NCBI GenBank assembly: GCA_947625175.1
Contig: CANQNI010000077.1
Location: forward strand, 1 to 7,070
Length of the DNA stretch: 7,070 nt
Direction: 5' to 3'
From: an uncultured Eubacteriaceae bacterium
GTDB taxonomy: Bacteria > Bacillota > Clostridia > Eubacteriales > Eubacteriaceae
The position numbers were made by a program, and so were the translations under genes. The notes beneath the pieces are model-generated. The model worked only from the letters and a program-made list of their open reading frames with translations. It searched no databases and had not been told where the DNA came from. Shown here one piece after another: positions 1 through 7,021 of this stretch (position 1 is the first letter of the stretch; each line of letters opens with the position of its first letter).

Positions 1-111
1 TCTAACAGTGCTCTAAGTGAAACGGGTCAGCAGGATCAACTTATCGTGGCGGTGTATCCACGTTAAAAAAAGCGTAGTCTTATGAATTAATAGCTTTTAT
101 TATAAAATCCA
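1..111. other. Unassigned sequence upstream of the truncated glycyl radical enzyme gene
   Basis: No gene can be supported here. The frame of the downstream enzyme is open from base 1 to a TAA at 64-66 (21 codons, ending VAVYPR), then has further stops at 88-93 and 103-105. The other two forward frames are also broken by stops. None of the three frames resembles the N-terminal part of the glycyl radical family that should lie here. Bases 1-60 are about 48% G+C, whereas 61-111 are only about 24%. A short inverted repeat (CGTGG at 45-49, CCACG at 58-62) precedes a run of seven A (65-71). The piece could be the tail of another gene plus a spacer, or foreign sequence joined at about base 112. Confidence 0.5.
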
Positions 112-2196
112 TTGACTGCGATATACACTAAAGAAGAACTAAGAGAAATTGCTCCTTACTGGGAACATAATACGACCCTGGATAAAGGACTAGCCTATAT
201 GCCTGAAAGCGCAAGAATTTTTTACGATCTTGGGATTATTAAAGCTGAAGGTAACATTACTAGCGGTGACGCCCATATAGCTGTTGATTATGGAAAGCTT
301 ATTAGAAACGGCTTAAAAGAATTTGAAAAAAGAGCTATTAAAGAGCAGGAGAAACTTGACTTAACCGATTTTAACAACATGAAAAAGTACCATTTTTACG
401 AATCAGTTAAGATAATCATTTCGGCAGTTAAACAGTTTGCTGAACGTTTTTCTAAACTCGCTAGTGAAATGGCTCAGAATGAAACAAATCCTAAACGTAA
501 AGCTGAACTTGAAAGAATAGCTAAAGTCTGTGCTAAAGTTCCCTATGAACCATCCTCTGATTTCTATGAAGCTTTACAAGCTATCTGGTTTATTCACCTT
601 ATTCTTCAGATTGAATCTAATGGTCATTCCCTATCCTATGGAAGAATGGATCAGTACCTTAATGATTATCTGGAAAAGGACCTAGCTGAAGGAAAACTAA
701 CAGAAGAAGAAGCTATTGAACTTTTAACCAACCTATGGCTTAAAACTTTTACGATAAACAAAGTTAGAAGCTGGTCTCATACCCAGTTTTCAGCCGGCTC
801 ACCTCTTTATCAGAACGTTACAATAGGTGGTCAGACTAGAGATAAAGAAGATGCTGTTAATAAACTCAGTTATCTTATTTTAAAATCAGTAGCGCAGACC
901 CGTCTTCCCCAACCAAACTTGACGGTACGTTATCATAAAGATCTACCAGCTGAATTTATGGATGAAGCGGTTGAAGTAGTTAAACTCGGTTTTGGAATGC
1001 CTGCTTTTAATAGTGATGAAATTATTATTCCATCCTTTATCAATAAGGGGGTTAAAGAAGAAGACGCCTATGACTATAGTGCTATTGGCTGTGTTGAAAC
1101 AGCAGTTCCTGGAAAATGGGGATACCGCTGTACTGGAATGTCCTTTATTAATTTCCCCAAAACACTACTTATTGTTATGAATGGTGGTGTTGATCCTGAA
1201 AGTGGTATTAAACTAATCGATGGAATTAAACCATTTGAAGAAATAGAAAGTTTTGAAGAATTAACCGAGCAATGGGATAAAGTTATAAGGGAATTCACCC
1301 GTCAATCTGTGATCATAGAAAACGCCTGTGATCTGGTTTTAGAAAATGATGTACCGGATATTCTTTGCAGTACGTTAACTGAAGATTGTATTGGGCGCGG
1401 CAAAACCATTAAAGAAGGCGGAGCTGTTTATGACTTTGTTTCTGGTCTTCAGGTTGGAATTGCCAATCTGGCCGACTCACTTGCGGCGATTAAAAAGTTA
1501 GTATTTGAAGAAGGTAAAATTACTCAAGAAGAATTAATGGAAGCTCTTCGAAGTGATTTTGCTGGAAAAAGAGGTCAGGAAATTCAACAGATGCTTATCA
1601 ACGATGCTCCAAAATATGGAAATGATGATGATTATGTTGATAACCTGGTCGTTGATGCCTATGAAAGCTATATTGATGAAGTAGAAAAATATCCAAACAC
1701 TCGTTACGGTCGAGGACCAATAGGAGGAACAAGATACGCCGGAACTTCATCTATTTCAGCTAATGTTGGTCAGGGAAAGGGAACCTTGGCTACACCTGAT
1801 GGAAGAAGTGCCTATACTCCACTAGCCGAAGGATGCTCTCCATCACACTCTATGGATCAAAATGGACCAACTGCTGTATTTAAATCCGTTTCAAAACTGA
1901 ATACACCTGAAATTACCGGTGGAGTTCTACTAAATCAGAAAGTAACACCAACAATGTTATCTACTGAAGAAAATAAACAAAAACTGGAAGCTTTAATTAG
2001 AACTTTCTTTAACCGCTTAAAAGGTTATCATGTTCAGTATAATGTAGTTGACAGAGATACACTCATTGATGCTCAAAAGCATCCGGAAAAACACCGTGAT
2101 CTAATCGTCCGTGTTGCCGGATATTCAGCTTTCTTTAATTCGTTGTCCAAGGCAACTCAGGATGATATTATTGAAAGAACAGAACAAACTTTATAG
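112..2196 (+). CDS. Glycyl radical enzyme, PflD/YbiW group (probable 1,5-anhydrohexitol-6-phosphate lyase), lacking the N-terminus
   Basis: This cytoplasmic, oxygen-sensitive enzyme uses a glycine radical to start radical chemistry on its substrate. Seen directly: the thiyl-radical motif GCVE (Cys327, Glu329 of this ORF) in YSAIGCVETAVPGKWGYR, the glycyl radical loop RVAGYSAFF (Gly670) close to the C-terminus, and family stretches such as ESNGHSLSYGRMDQY, GSPLYQNVTIGGQ, APKYGNDDD and GVLLNQK. From memory these match E. coli YbiW/PflD far better than true pyruvate formate-lyase. YbiW and PflD are reported to cleave 1,5-anhydroglucitol- and 1,5-anhydromannitol-6-phosphate to 1-deoxyfructose 6-phosphate. 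The substrate here is inferred from that group and from the adjacent aldolase. The first in-frame start after a stop is TTG at 112, with no Shine-Dalgarno site. The ORF has 694 residues against about 810 for YbiW, so about 110 N-terminal residues are missing and activity is doubtful if the sequence is correct. The required radical-SAM activating enzyme is not in the window. Confidence 0.88.
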   Translation: MTAIYTKEELREIAPYWEHNTTLDKGLAYMPESARIFYDLGIIKAEGNITSGDAHIAVDYGKLIRNGLKEFEKRAIKEQEKLDLTDFNNMKKYHFYESVKIIISAVKQFAERFSKLASEMAQNETNPKRKAELERIAKVCAKVPYEPSSDFYEALQAIWFIHLILQIESNGHSLSYGRMDQYLNDYLEKDLAEGKLTEEEAIELLTNLWLKTFTINKVRSWSHTQFSAGSPLYQNVTIGGQTRDKEDAVNKLSYLILKSVAQTRLPQPNLTVRYHKDLPAEFMDEAVEVVKLGFGMPAFNSDEIIIPSFINKGVKEEDAYDYSAIGCVETAVPGKWGYRCTGMSFINFPKTLLIVMNGGVDPESGIKLIDGIKPFEEIESFEELTEQWDKVIREFTRQSVIIENACDLVLENDVPDILCSTLTEDCIGRGKTIKEGGAVYDFVSGLQVGIANLADSLAAIKKLVFEEGKITQEELMEALRSDFAGKRGQEIQQMLINDAPKYGNDDDYVDNLVVDAYESYIDEVEKYPNTRYGRGPIGGTRYAGTSSISANVGQGKGTLATPDGRSAYTPLAEGCSPSHSMDQNGPTAVFKSVSKLNTPEITGGVLLNQKVTPTMLSTEENKQKLEALIRTFFNRLKGYHVQYNVVDRDTLIDAQKHPEKHRDLIVRVAGYSAFFNSLSKATQDDIIERTEQTL

Positions 2197-2204
2197 AGGT
2201 ACTT

Positions 2205-2870
2205 ATGAAGTTTTTAATAGATTCAATTGATTTAAAAGAGGTAAAAGACCTGATTGATCACTTACCTATTGCTGGTGTTACTTCAAATCCATCAATTGTT
2301 AAAGAAGTCGCCCCAAAAAACTTTTTCGAATATATGCTAGAACTTAAGAAAGTCATTGGAGACCGGCAACTTCATGTTCAGGTTATCGCTAAAGATTTTC
2401 AAGGAATTTTAAAAGAAGCTGAAGTAATAACTAAAAATCTAGGTAAAGAAACTTTCATAAAAGTTCCAGCAACTTACGAAGGAATTAAAGCGATCAGAGC
2501 TCTAAAGAAAGATGGATACAAGGTAACTGCTACTGCTATTTATACTTTAGCCCAATCTTACATGGCTTTAGAAGCTGGTGCTGATTATATCGCTCCTTAT
2601 ACGAACCGAATTGAAAATCTCGGTGGTAATCCATATGACCTGGCAAATAATCTTCGAAATAGTATCGATGAAGACAAGAGCAGTTGTCAGATTTTAGCCG
2701 CAAGTTTTAAAAATATTAGTCAGGTTTTAGAAATGATTAATAGCGGGGCTCAGTGCGTAACTGTTTCCCCAGATTTATTAAAACAAATTTTTAAGGACCC
2801 AAGTATTACTAAAGCAGTAGACGATTTTAACAAAGGTTGGGAATCTGTATATCACAAAGATTCACTATAA
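2205..2870 (+). CDS. fsa: Fructose-6-phosphate aldolase / transaldolase-like protein (FSA/TalC family)
   Basis: A class I (Schiff-base) aldolase of about 221 residues, the usual length for the short FSA/TalC group. It forms an (alpha/beta)8 barrel in the cytoplasm. Against E. coli FsaA the active-site residues are all present: Asp6, Ser27-Asn28 in GVTSNPS, Gln59, the Schiff-base Lys86 in FIKVP, Thr110, Tyr132 and Arg135 in APYTNR, and Ser167 in LAASFK. The tyrosine after AP is typical of FSA rather than of classical transaldolase. FSA enzymes join or split dihydroxyacetone or hydroxyacetone with glyceraldehyde 3-phosphate. Next to a PflD/YbiW-type lyase, the likely job is to split 1-deoxyfructose 6-phosphate into hydroxyacetone and glyceraldehyde 3-phosphate. 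The ATG at 2205 has the Shine-Dalgarno sequence AGAGG at 2195-2199, which overlaps the upstream stop codon. The 8-base gap implies one transcript and probable translational coupling. A housekeeping transaldolase role is the main alternative. Confidence 0.92.
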   Translation: MKFLIDSIDLKEVKDLIDHLPIAGVTSNPSIVKEVAPKNFFEYMLELKKVIGDRQLHVQVIAKDFQGILKEAEVITKNLGKETFIKVPATYEGIKAIRALKKDGYKVTATAIYTLAQSYMALEAGADYIAPYTNRIENLGGNPYDLANNLRNSIDEDKSSCQILAASFKNISQVLEMINSGAQCVTVSPDLLKQIFKDPSITKAVDDFNKGWESVYHKDSL

Positions 2871-2876
2871 ACTTTT

Positions 2877-2901
2877 GATCCGGTTAATTCCGGATCTTTC
2901 T
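2877..2901 (+). terminator. Intrinsic terminator after the aldolase gene
   Basis: A perfect 7-bp stem, GATCCGG (2877-2883) with CCGGATC (2890-2896), encloses a 6-base loop and is followed by the T-rich tract TTTCTATTT. It begins 6 bases after the aldolase stop codon and closes the radical enzyme-aldolase unit. The interrupted T tract suggests termination may be incomplete. Confidence 0.8.
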
Positions 2902-2908
2902 ATTTCTC

Positions 2909-2938
2909 CTGATTTTATTTAATTTATAATAGTATAAA
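2909..2938 (+). promoter_or_regulatory. Probable sigma-A-type promoter of the unassigned gene
   Basis: A consensus -10 box TATAAT lies at 2925-2930, but its -35 match is poor. An alternative is TATAAA at 2933-2938 with CTGATT at 2909-2914 as a partial -35 box, 18 bases apart. Either would start transcription about 20-30 bases before the ATG at 2964. The position between a terminator and an isolated gene supports a promoter here, but the exact boxes are uncertain. Confidence 0.45.
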
Positions 2939-2963
2939 TAATAACTAATTATGGAAACAAGAA

Positions 2964-4052
2964 ATGTTCAATGTAAATCAGGAAATTAATAATGATTTTA
3001 TTAATTATTGGCTAAAACCATTCAATGAAGATGAAAAAGAATGGTTTTGGAAGTATTTAAATCTAGCCTATAAATATAACAATTATTGCAGTTATAATTT
3101 TAATCCTCCTACTTTAACTATTCTTTTTGGAAACCAAACCTTACTGATTCGTCCTTATGGAAAAAAGTTTAATATCTATAAAACTGACCTAGACCTTAAA
3201 CGAAAAAAACTAACTTTTGAAGAATTAAAAGAACTCTATCCAAAAGTTGAAGAAAGCTTAAGAAATCTTGAACCTACTCAAGTCCCTGAACCAAAGGATT
3301 ATGATCTTAACACAGCAACTAAAATATTGGAAACTTTTGGTTTTACAACTGATTTTTTAAATAAACTCAAAAAAATCGATGTAAAGGATGCATTGATCTT
3401 TCTAGCTAAACAAAATACACCTGTAAAAGAGCTTCAAGATTATTATAAAAAGCTGGTCAAAGAAGAAGGTTGTGATATGCCGGATATAACCAGATTAACT
3501 AGATTTGAGCTTTTAATGTATAAAGCTATTTTTGAAGTCGGTTTTGTTCCGGATGCTGTAACTTTTCAACTTGATAACGATTATGATCTCACCGATATAC
3601 TCGGTAATTATATAATCTTTTATTACCAACTTCCTTATCGCTTTGATTGCTATTTTAAAAAAAGTAAAACTGTTGTTGATTTTCTCTCTCTAGCTATTAT
3701 TCGTAAAGATTCAATATATGAATTATTAAGATCAGCATTAGGTTATTATGATACGGATCAAATTCTTTCTAAATTGGTATTAATTGTTAAAGCTATTCAG
3801 GATAATGATTTAACTGAACTTTTAGAAACAGATTTAAAATATTTAGTACTATTGCCATTAAAAGAACTTAGAAAAGTACATAAAGTTATTCCACTTTTAA
3901 AATATGTAAAAAATGGAACAGAGATTTTAAATAAAACTTTAGAAGATGATAATAGTTACGATCATTTTAATCAGAATCTTATGAAAAATATTACAATCAG
4001 TTTGTTGGATTTAAAAGAAGATTATACCTGGGAAGAACATTTCTATTATTAA
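2964..4052 (+). CDS. Unassigned 362-residue protein, probably cytoplasmic
   Basis: I do not recognise a family. The protein is soluble in character: no signal peptide, no convincing membrane segment, and many Lys, Glu, Asp, Tyr and Leu residues. The first 110 residues include a short beta-prone stretch (TLTILFGN, TLLIRPYG) followed by a charged helix, then a likely linker rich in Pro and Glu at about 103-115. The remainder looks almost entirely alpha-helical, with aromatic clusters such as IIFYYQLPYRFDCYF, and ends in WEEHFYY. There is no repeated unit, metal-binding motif or nucleotide-binding loop that I can see. The ATG at 2964 follows a weak purine-rich site (GGAAACAAG); an ATG at 2951 opens a different frame and stops after 12 codons. 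The gene is flanked by a terminator and a long spacer, so it is probably monocistronic. Two sampled stretches (3001-3060 and 3841-3900) are only 23-25% G+C, lower than the neighbouring enzymes. Confidence 0.75.
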   Translation: MFNVNQEINNDFINYWLKPFNEDEKEWFWKYLNLAYKYNNYCSYNFNPPTLTILFGNQTLLIRPYGKKFNIYKTDLDLKRKKLTFEELKELYPKVEESLRNLEPTQVPEPKDYDLNTATKILETFGFTTDFLNKLKKIDVKDALIFLAKQNTPVKELQDYYKKLVKEEGCDMPDITRLTRFELLMYKAIFEVGFVPDAVTFQLDNDYDLTDILGNYIIFYYQLPYRFDCYFKKSKTVVDFLSLAIIRKDSIYELLRSALGYYDTDQILSKLVLIVKAIQDNDLTELLETDLKYLVLLPLKELRKVHKVIPLLKYVKNGTEILNKTLEDDNSYDHFNQNLMKNITISLLDLKEDYTWEEHFYY

Positions 4053-4098
4053 TTCACAAATTTATTAGCTTTCTAATTCTGAACTAAAATTTTATAGT

Positions 4099-4154
4099 TA
4101 ATAAAAGAGAAAATTCCGAATTATATGGAATAATATTTAAGTTTCCTTTTATTA
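4099..4154. repeat. Nested inverted repeats in the spacer before the oxidoreductase gene
   Basis: The 174-base spacer 4053-4226 contains no gene. Its clearest structure is an outer inverted repeat, TAATAAAAG (4099-4107) with CTTTTATTA (4146-4154). This can extend by four more pairs if A4108 is bulged. Inside it is a second pair, ATTCC (4113-4117) with GGAAT (4127-4131). It could act as an operator, as a weak terminator for the preceding gene, or be chance in AT-rich DNA. No riboswitch class is recognisable. Confidence 0.35.
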
Positions 4155-4169
4155 GTTTAAAAATTCTGA

Positions 4170-4178
4170 TGGTAGAAT
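4170..4178 (+). promoter_or_regulatory. Extended -10 promoter before the oxidoreductase gene
   Basis: TGG directly precedes TAGAAT (4173-4178), fitting the extended -10 form TGn-TATAAT with one mismatch. No good -35 box is visible 16-18 bases upstream, which is normal for this promoter type. Transcription would start near 4185, giving a leader of about 42 bases. Confidence 0.45.
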
Positions 4179-4226
4179 ATTCTTTAACTATAAAAAGATA
4201 ATCGGTTAATTAAAGAGGTTTTTAAA

Positions 4227-5525
4227 ATGATAAATATGATGGCCAAACTTCAGGAGAGAGAAGATCAGGGAAATCCCATTAAAGTTAGTATTGTTGGAGC
4301 GGGTCAGATGGGAACAGCCTTAACTGCTCAAATTACTAACATGAAAGGAATGGAACCGGCAATATTAGCTAACCGGACTGTTGAGAAAGCTAAAAAAGCC
4401 TATGAAGAAGCCGGCTATACAGAAGGGAAGGATTTCTTTATTACTGATGACCTGGAAGAAGCTAATAAATTATTAAGTGAAGGAAAGTTCATTGCTACCA
4501 GTAACAATGATATTGCTACTAAAGCTGATATTATTGATTGTGTAGTTGAAGCAACAGGAGTCCCTCAAAGCGGGGCTAAAATTGCCATGGATGCAATTAA
4601 TGCCCAGAAAAACATTGTTATGCTCAATGTTGAAACCGATGTAACCATAGGACACCTGTTAAAGAAATTAGCTGACAATGCCGGAGTTATTTATACCGGT
4701 TCGGCTGGAGATGAGCCTGGCGCAGTAATAGAAATGTTCGATTACTTTAAAGCTCTTGGTTTCGATGTGAAAGTAGTTGGTAAAGGGAAAAATAATGGTA
4801 TCGAACTGGATGCAACTCCTGAGTCTGTAATAGAAATTGCTAAAGAAAAAGGTGCTTCTCCGAAAATGATCTGTGCTTTTAGAGACGGAACTAAGACAAT
4901 GGTTGAAATGACAGCAATGGCTAATGCTACCGGGTTTAAACCTGACGTAGTGGGAGGCCATGGGGCCAGTTCAGATGTTAAAGGCCTTAATGATATTCTG
5001 AGTCTAAAGAGTGAAGGTCGTGGTGGAGTTCTGGATAATTATCATGTTATTGATTATATAAACGGTGTAGCTCCAGGTGTATTTGTTATTATAGGAACCG
5101 ATCAACCTAACGCTGCCGAAATTTTAAGATACATTGAAATGGGTGACGGACCAAACTATACAATTTACCGTCCATTCCATTTAACCTCTCTTGAAACTCC
5201 TATCTCAATTGCTAAAGCCGTAATCGATCATGAACCAACAATTATTCCAAGATTTGGTCGGGTAGCTGAAACGGTTGCCGTAGCTAAAAAGGATTTAAAA
5301 GCTGGGGAGAAACTCGATGAGATTGGTGGATATACCTTTAGAGGTTTATTTATATCCGCTGAAGAAGCTGATAAAATCAAAGCCCTTCCAATGGGTTTAA
5401 TCGATTCAGAAACTGAACTAGTAAGAGATGTTAAAAATGGTGATATACTAACTTATGATGATGTAAAACTTAATGATGATAATATAATAGTTCATCTGAG
5501 AAAATTACAAGATGAACTCATTTAA
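4227..5525 (+). CDS. NAD(P)-dependent oxidoreductase with C-terminal SAF domain (COG4091, homoserine-dehydrogenase-like / DRL superfamily)
   Basis: A cytoplasmic dehydrogenase of 432 residues. Residues 18-29 form a Rossmann nucleotide-binding start (VSIVGAGQMG), and the NAD(P) domain runs to about 160, with CVVEATG at 106-111. The central catalytic part carries GSAGDEPGA (158-166), KGKNNGIELDATP (186-198) and FRDGTKTMVEMTAMANATG (218-236), in which Lys223 and Glu227 are possible active-site residues. A SAF domain (about 349-415) includes KDLKAGEKLDEIGGYTFRG. This arrangement fits COG4091, labelled predicted homoserine dehydrogenase. The family includes the Brucella DXR-like enzyme (DRL), which converts 1-deoxyxylulose 5-phosphate to methylerythritol 4-phosphate, but most members have no proven substrate. 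No threonine-pathway genes lie nearby, so I would not name it hom or dxr. The ATG at 4227 has AGAGG at 4214-4218, eight bases upstream; ATGs at 4236 and 4239 are worse placed. It appears to be transcribed alone. Confidence 0.85.
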   Translation: MINMMAKLQEREDQGNPIKVSIVGAGQMGTALTAQITNMKGMEPAILANRTVEKAKKAYEEAGYTEGKDFFITDDLEEANKLLSEGKFIATSNNDIATKADIIDCVVEATGVPQSGAKIAMDAINAQKNIVMLNVETDVTIGHLLKKLADNAGVIYTGSAGDEPGAVIEMFDYFKALGFDVKVVGKGKNNGIELDATPESVIEIAKEKGASPKMICAFRDGTKTMVEMTAMANATGFKPDVVGGHGASSDVKGLNDILSLKSEGRGGVLDNYHVIDYINGVAPGVFVIIGTDQPNAAEILRYIEMGDGPNYTIYRPFHLTSLETPISIAKAVIDHEPTIIPRFGRVAETVAVAKKDLKAGEKLDEIGGYTFRGLFISAEEADKIKALPMGLIDSETELVRDVKNGDILTYDDVKLNDDNIIVHLRKLQDELI

Positions 5526-5534
5526 AAAACTTTT

Positions 5535-5559
5535 GCCCTATTGTTTAATAGGGCTTTTT
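5535..5559 (+). terminator. Strong intrinsic terminator after the oxidoreductase gene
   Basis: A perfect 8-bp stem, GCCCTATT (5535-5542) with AATAGGGC (5547-5554), has a GTTT tetraloop and five T residues at 5555-5559. It starts 9 bases after the oxidoreductase stop and ends 25 bases before the MATE start codon. Confidence 0.92.
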
Positions 5560-5584
5560 AACGTGTTATTGTGAAGGAAGAAAT

Positions 5585-6982
5585 ATGAAAACGAAAGAAA
5601 ACATTAAGGAGTTAAATCTACTTAAAGGTCCTTTATGGAACAAACTTTTGATTATAGCTATTCCACTCGCTTTTACTGGCATACTACAACAACTTTTTAA
5701 CGCAGCTGATATCGCTGTTGTTGGTAATTTTATTGATAATCAGGACGTGGCTAAAGCTGCCGTTGCAGCCGTAGGTAGCAATTCTTCAATTGTTAATCTC
5801 CTGGTTAATCTATTTGTTGGCTTATCAATAGGAACCAATGTTATTATTGCCCAGTTTATAGGTCAGGGTAGAACTGACAATGTACATAAAGCAATCAGTA
5901 CTTCTGTTATTATGTCTATAATTGGAGGTTTAATAATTGGATTAGGAGGACAGCTAGTTGTTAATAGTTTAATAAGTATAATGGGAGTTCCTCCGGATGT
6001 TTTCGATCTTGCTACAATTTATCTTAGAATTTATTTACTGGGAATGCCGGTAATTTTCCTTTATAATTTTGAGACTGCTATTTTCAGAAGCGTAGGAAAT
6101 ACTAGAATCCCCCTAATTGTACTGGCCTGTTCAGGAATTCTTAATGTTTTACTTAATCTATTCTTCGTAATGGTTGTTAAAATGACCGTTAGTGGAGTAG
6201 CATTAGCAACTGTTCTTTCTAATCTGGTTAGTGCTGTTATTCTTTTTTATCTTCTCTGTAAAACGAATGAAAACATTAAGATAATACCATCTAAAATCCA
6301 TTTTGATAAAGTTAGCTTTAATCAGATTATTAAGATTGGACTTCCAGCAGGTGTCCAGGGGATGGTGTTTGCCGTAGCAAATATCTGTATTCAATCAGCG
6401 ATTAATTCACTAGGAACCGAAGTAATGGCCGGTTCTGCTGCAGCAATGAATCTGGAACTCTTTAGTTACTATATTATGTCTTCCTTTGGGCAATCTTGTA
6501 CCACTATGGTTGGTCAGAACTATGGAGCTGGTCAATTTGATCGTTGTCAACGCTCTCTTTACGTTTCATTATTGTTTGCACTCATAGCCTATTTGATTAT
6601 ACTTTTCTTACTATTTACATTTGGTAGTTTCTTCTTATCCCTATTTAATTCTGATCCCGATGTAATTTCTAATGGACTCATTCGTCTAAGATTTATGTTA
6701 ATGGGTCATGTCTTTTCTGTATTAATAGAAGTATTATCAGGATATCTAAGAGGATTTGGCGTAAGTACCTCCCCTGCAATTGTTACTTTAATCTGTGTTT
6801 GTGGGATTAGAATTTTCTGGGTTTTTGTTTTATTCCCAATATATAGAACTTTTTCTTTCTTGATGTTAGTTTACCCTATTAGTTTAGGAATTAATGGATT
6901 GGCAATTCTACTCCTCTTTTTCTTTATGTTGAAGAAATTAAAGATAAAAACTACAACAATGGGAGCTACGGTAAGAAACTAA
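5585..6982 (+). CDS. MATE-family multidrug/cation efflux transporter
   Basis: An integral membrane antiporter of 465 residues, the usual length for MATE proteins, which export drugs or other organic compounds in exchange for Na+ or H+. About twelve membrane segments can be read: roughly 20-47, 66-90, 104-127, 141-161, 174-196, 200-225, 247-272, 288-310, 325-352, 366-390, 395-418 and 427-449. The two-fold internal repeat is visible in paired loops after segments 2 and 8: QFIGQGRTDNVHKAI (90-104) and VGQNYGAGQFDRCQ (309-322). The N-terminal pattern (LLKGPLWNKLLIIAIPLAF, then NAADIAVVGNF) is typical of clostridial MATE proteins annotated as NorM/DinF-like. The substrate cannot be told from sequence. 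The ATG at 5585 has a strong Shine-Dalgarno site AAGGAAG at 5574-5580. A terminator separates it from the oxidoreductase, and no clear promoter fits in the 25-base gap, so expression may depend on readthrough. Confidence 0.93.
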   Translation: MKTKENIKELNLLKGPLWNKLLIIAIPLAFTGILQQLFNAADIAVVGNFIDNQDVAKAAVAAVGSNSSIVNLLVNLFVGLSIGTNVIIAQFIGQGRTDNVHKAISTSVIMSIIGGLIIGLGGQLVVNSLISIMGVPPDVFDLATIYLRIYLLGMPVIFLYNFETAIFRSVGNTRIPLIVLACSGILNVLLNLFFVMVVKMTVSGVALATVLSNLVSAVILFYLLCKTNENIKIIPSKIHFDKVSFNQIIKIGLPAGVQGMVFAVANICIQSAINSLGTEVMAGSAAAMNLELFSYYIMSSFGQSCTTMVGQNYGAGQFDRCQRSLYVSLLFALIAYLIILFLLFTFGSFFLSLFNSDPDVISNGLIRLRFMLMGHVFSVLIEVLSGYLRGFGVSTSPAIVTLICVCGIRIFWVFVLFPIYRTFSFLMLVYPISLGINGLAILLLFFFMLKKLKIKTTTMGATVRN

Positions 6983-7009
6983 AAATTTAAAATTTTGATA
7001 CTAGAAAAA

Positions 7010-7021
7010 TTCAAATTTGAA
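7010..7021. repeat. 12-base perfect palindrome downstream of the MATE gene
   Basis: TTCAAATTTGAA is a perfect palindrome in the AT-rich tail of the window. A second AT-only inverted repeat, AAAATT (6982-6987) with AATTTT (6991-6996), overlaps the MATE stop codon. Neither has the GC-rich stem expected of an intrinsic terminator. They may be a regulatory site for a gene beyond the window, or chance. Confidence 0.25.

Noticed and set aside
1..77. Possible C-terminal end of an upstream gene (frame open from base 1 to the TAA at 64-66, or a short peptide ending LKKA at 74)
   Set aside because: The peptides are too short to identify and the two frames compete; no family resemblance was found.
1..111. 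Possible fold-back (inverted) copy of another part of the window, as in amplification chimeras
   Set aside because: I compared the reverse complement with the rest by eye and saw no matching stretch; a source outside the window cannot be excluded.
992..1298. Short open frames inside the glycyl radical enzyme gene on both strands
   Set aside because: They overlap a strongly conserved coding region and their peptides look like out-of-frame reading.
112..2196. Classical pyruvate formate-lyase
   Set aside because: PFL has two adjacent active-site cysteines; here the motif is GCVE with a single cysteine, and the flanking sequence matches the PflD/YbiW group.
4473..4961. Minus-strand open frames inside the oxidoreductase gene
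   Set aside because: They are antisense shadows of a conserved gene, without ribosome binding sites or recognisable products.
6203..6394. Minus-strand 63-codon open frame inside the MATE gene
   Set aside because: It is antisense to conserved membrane segments and its peptide has no recognisable family.
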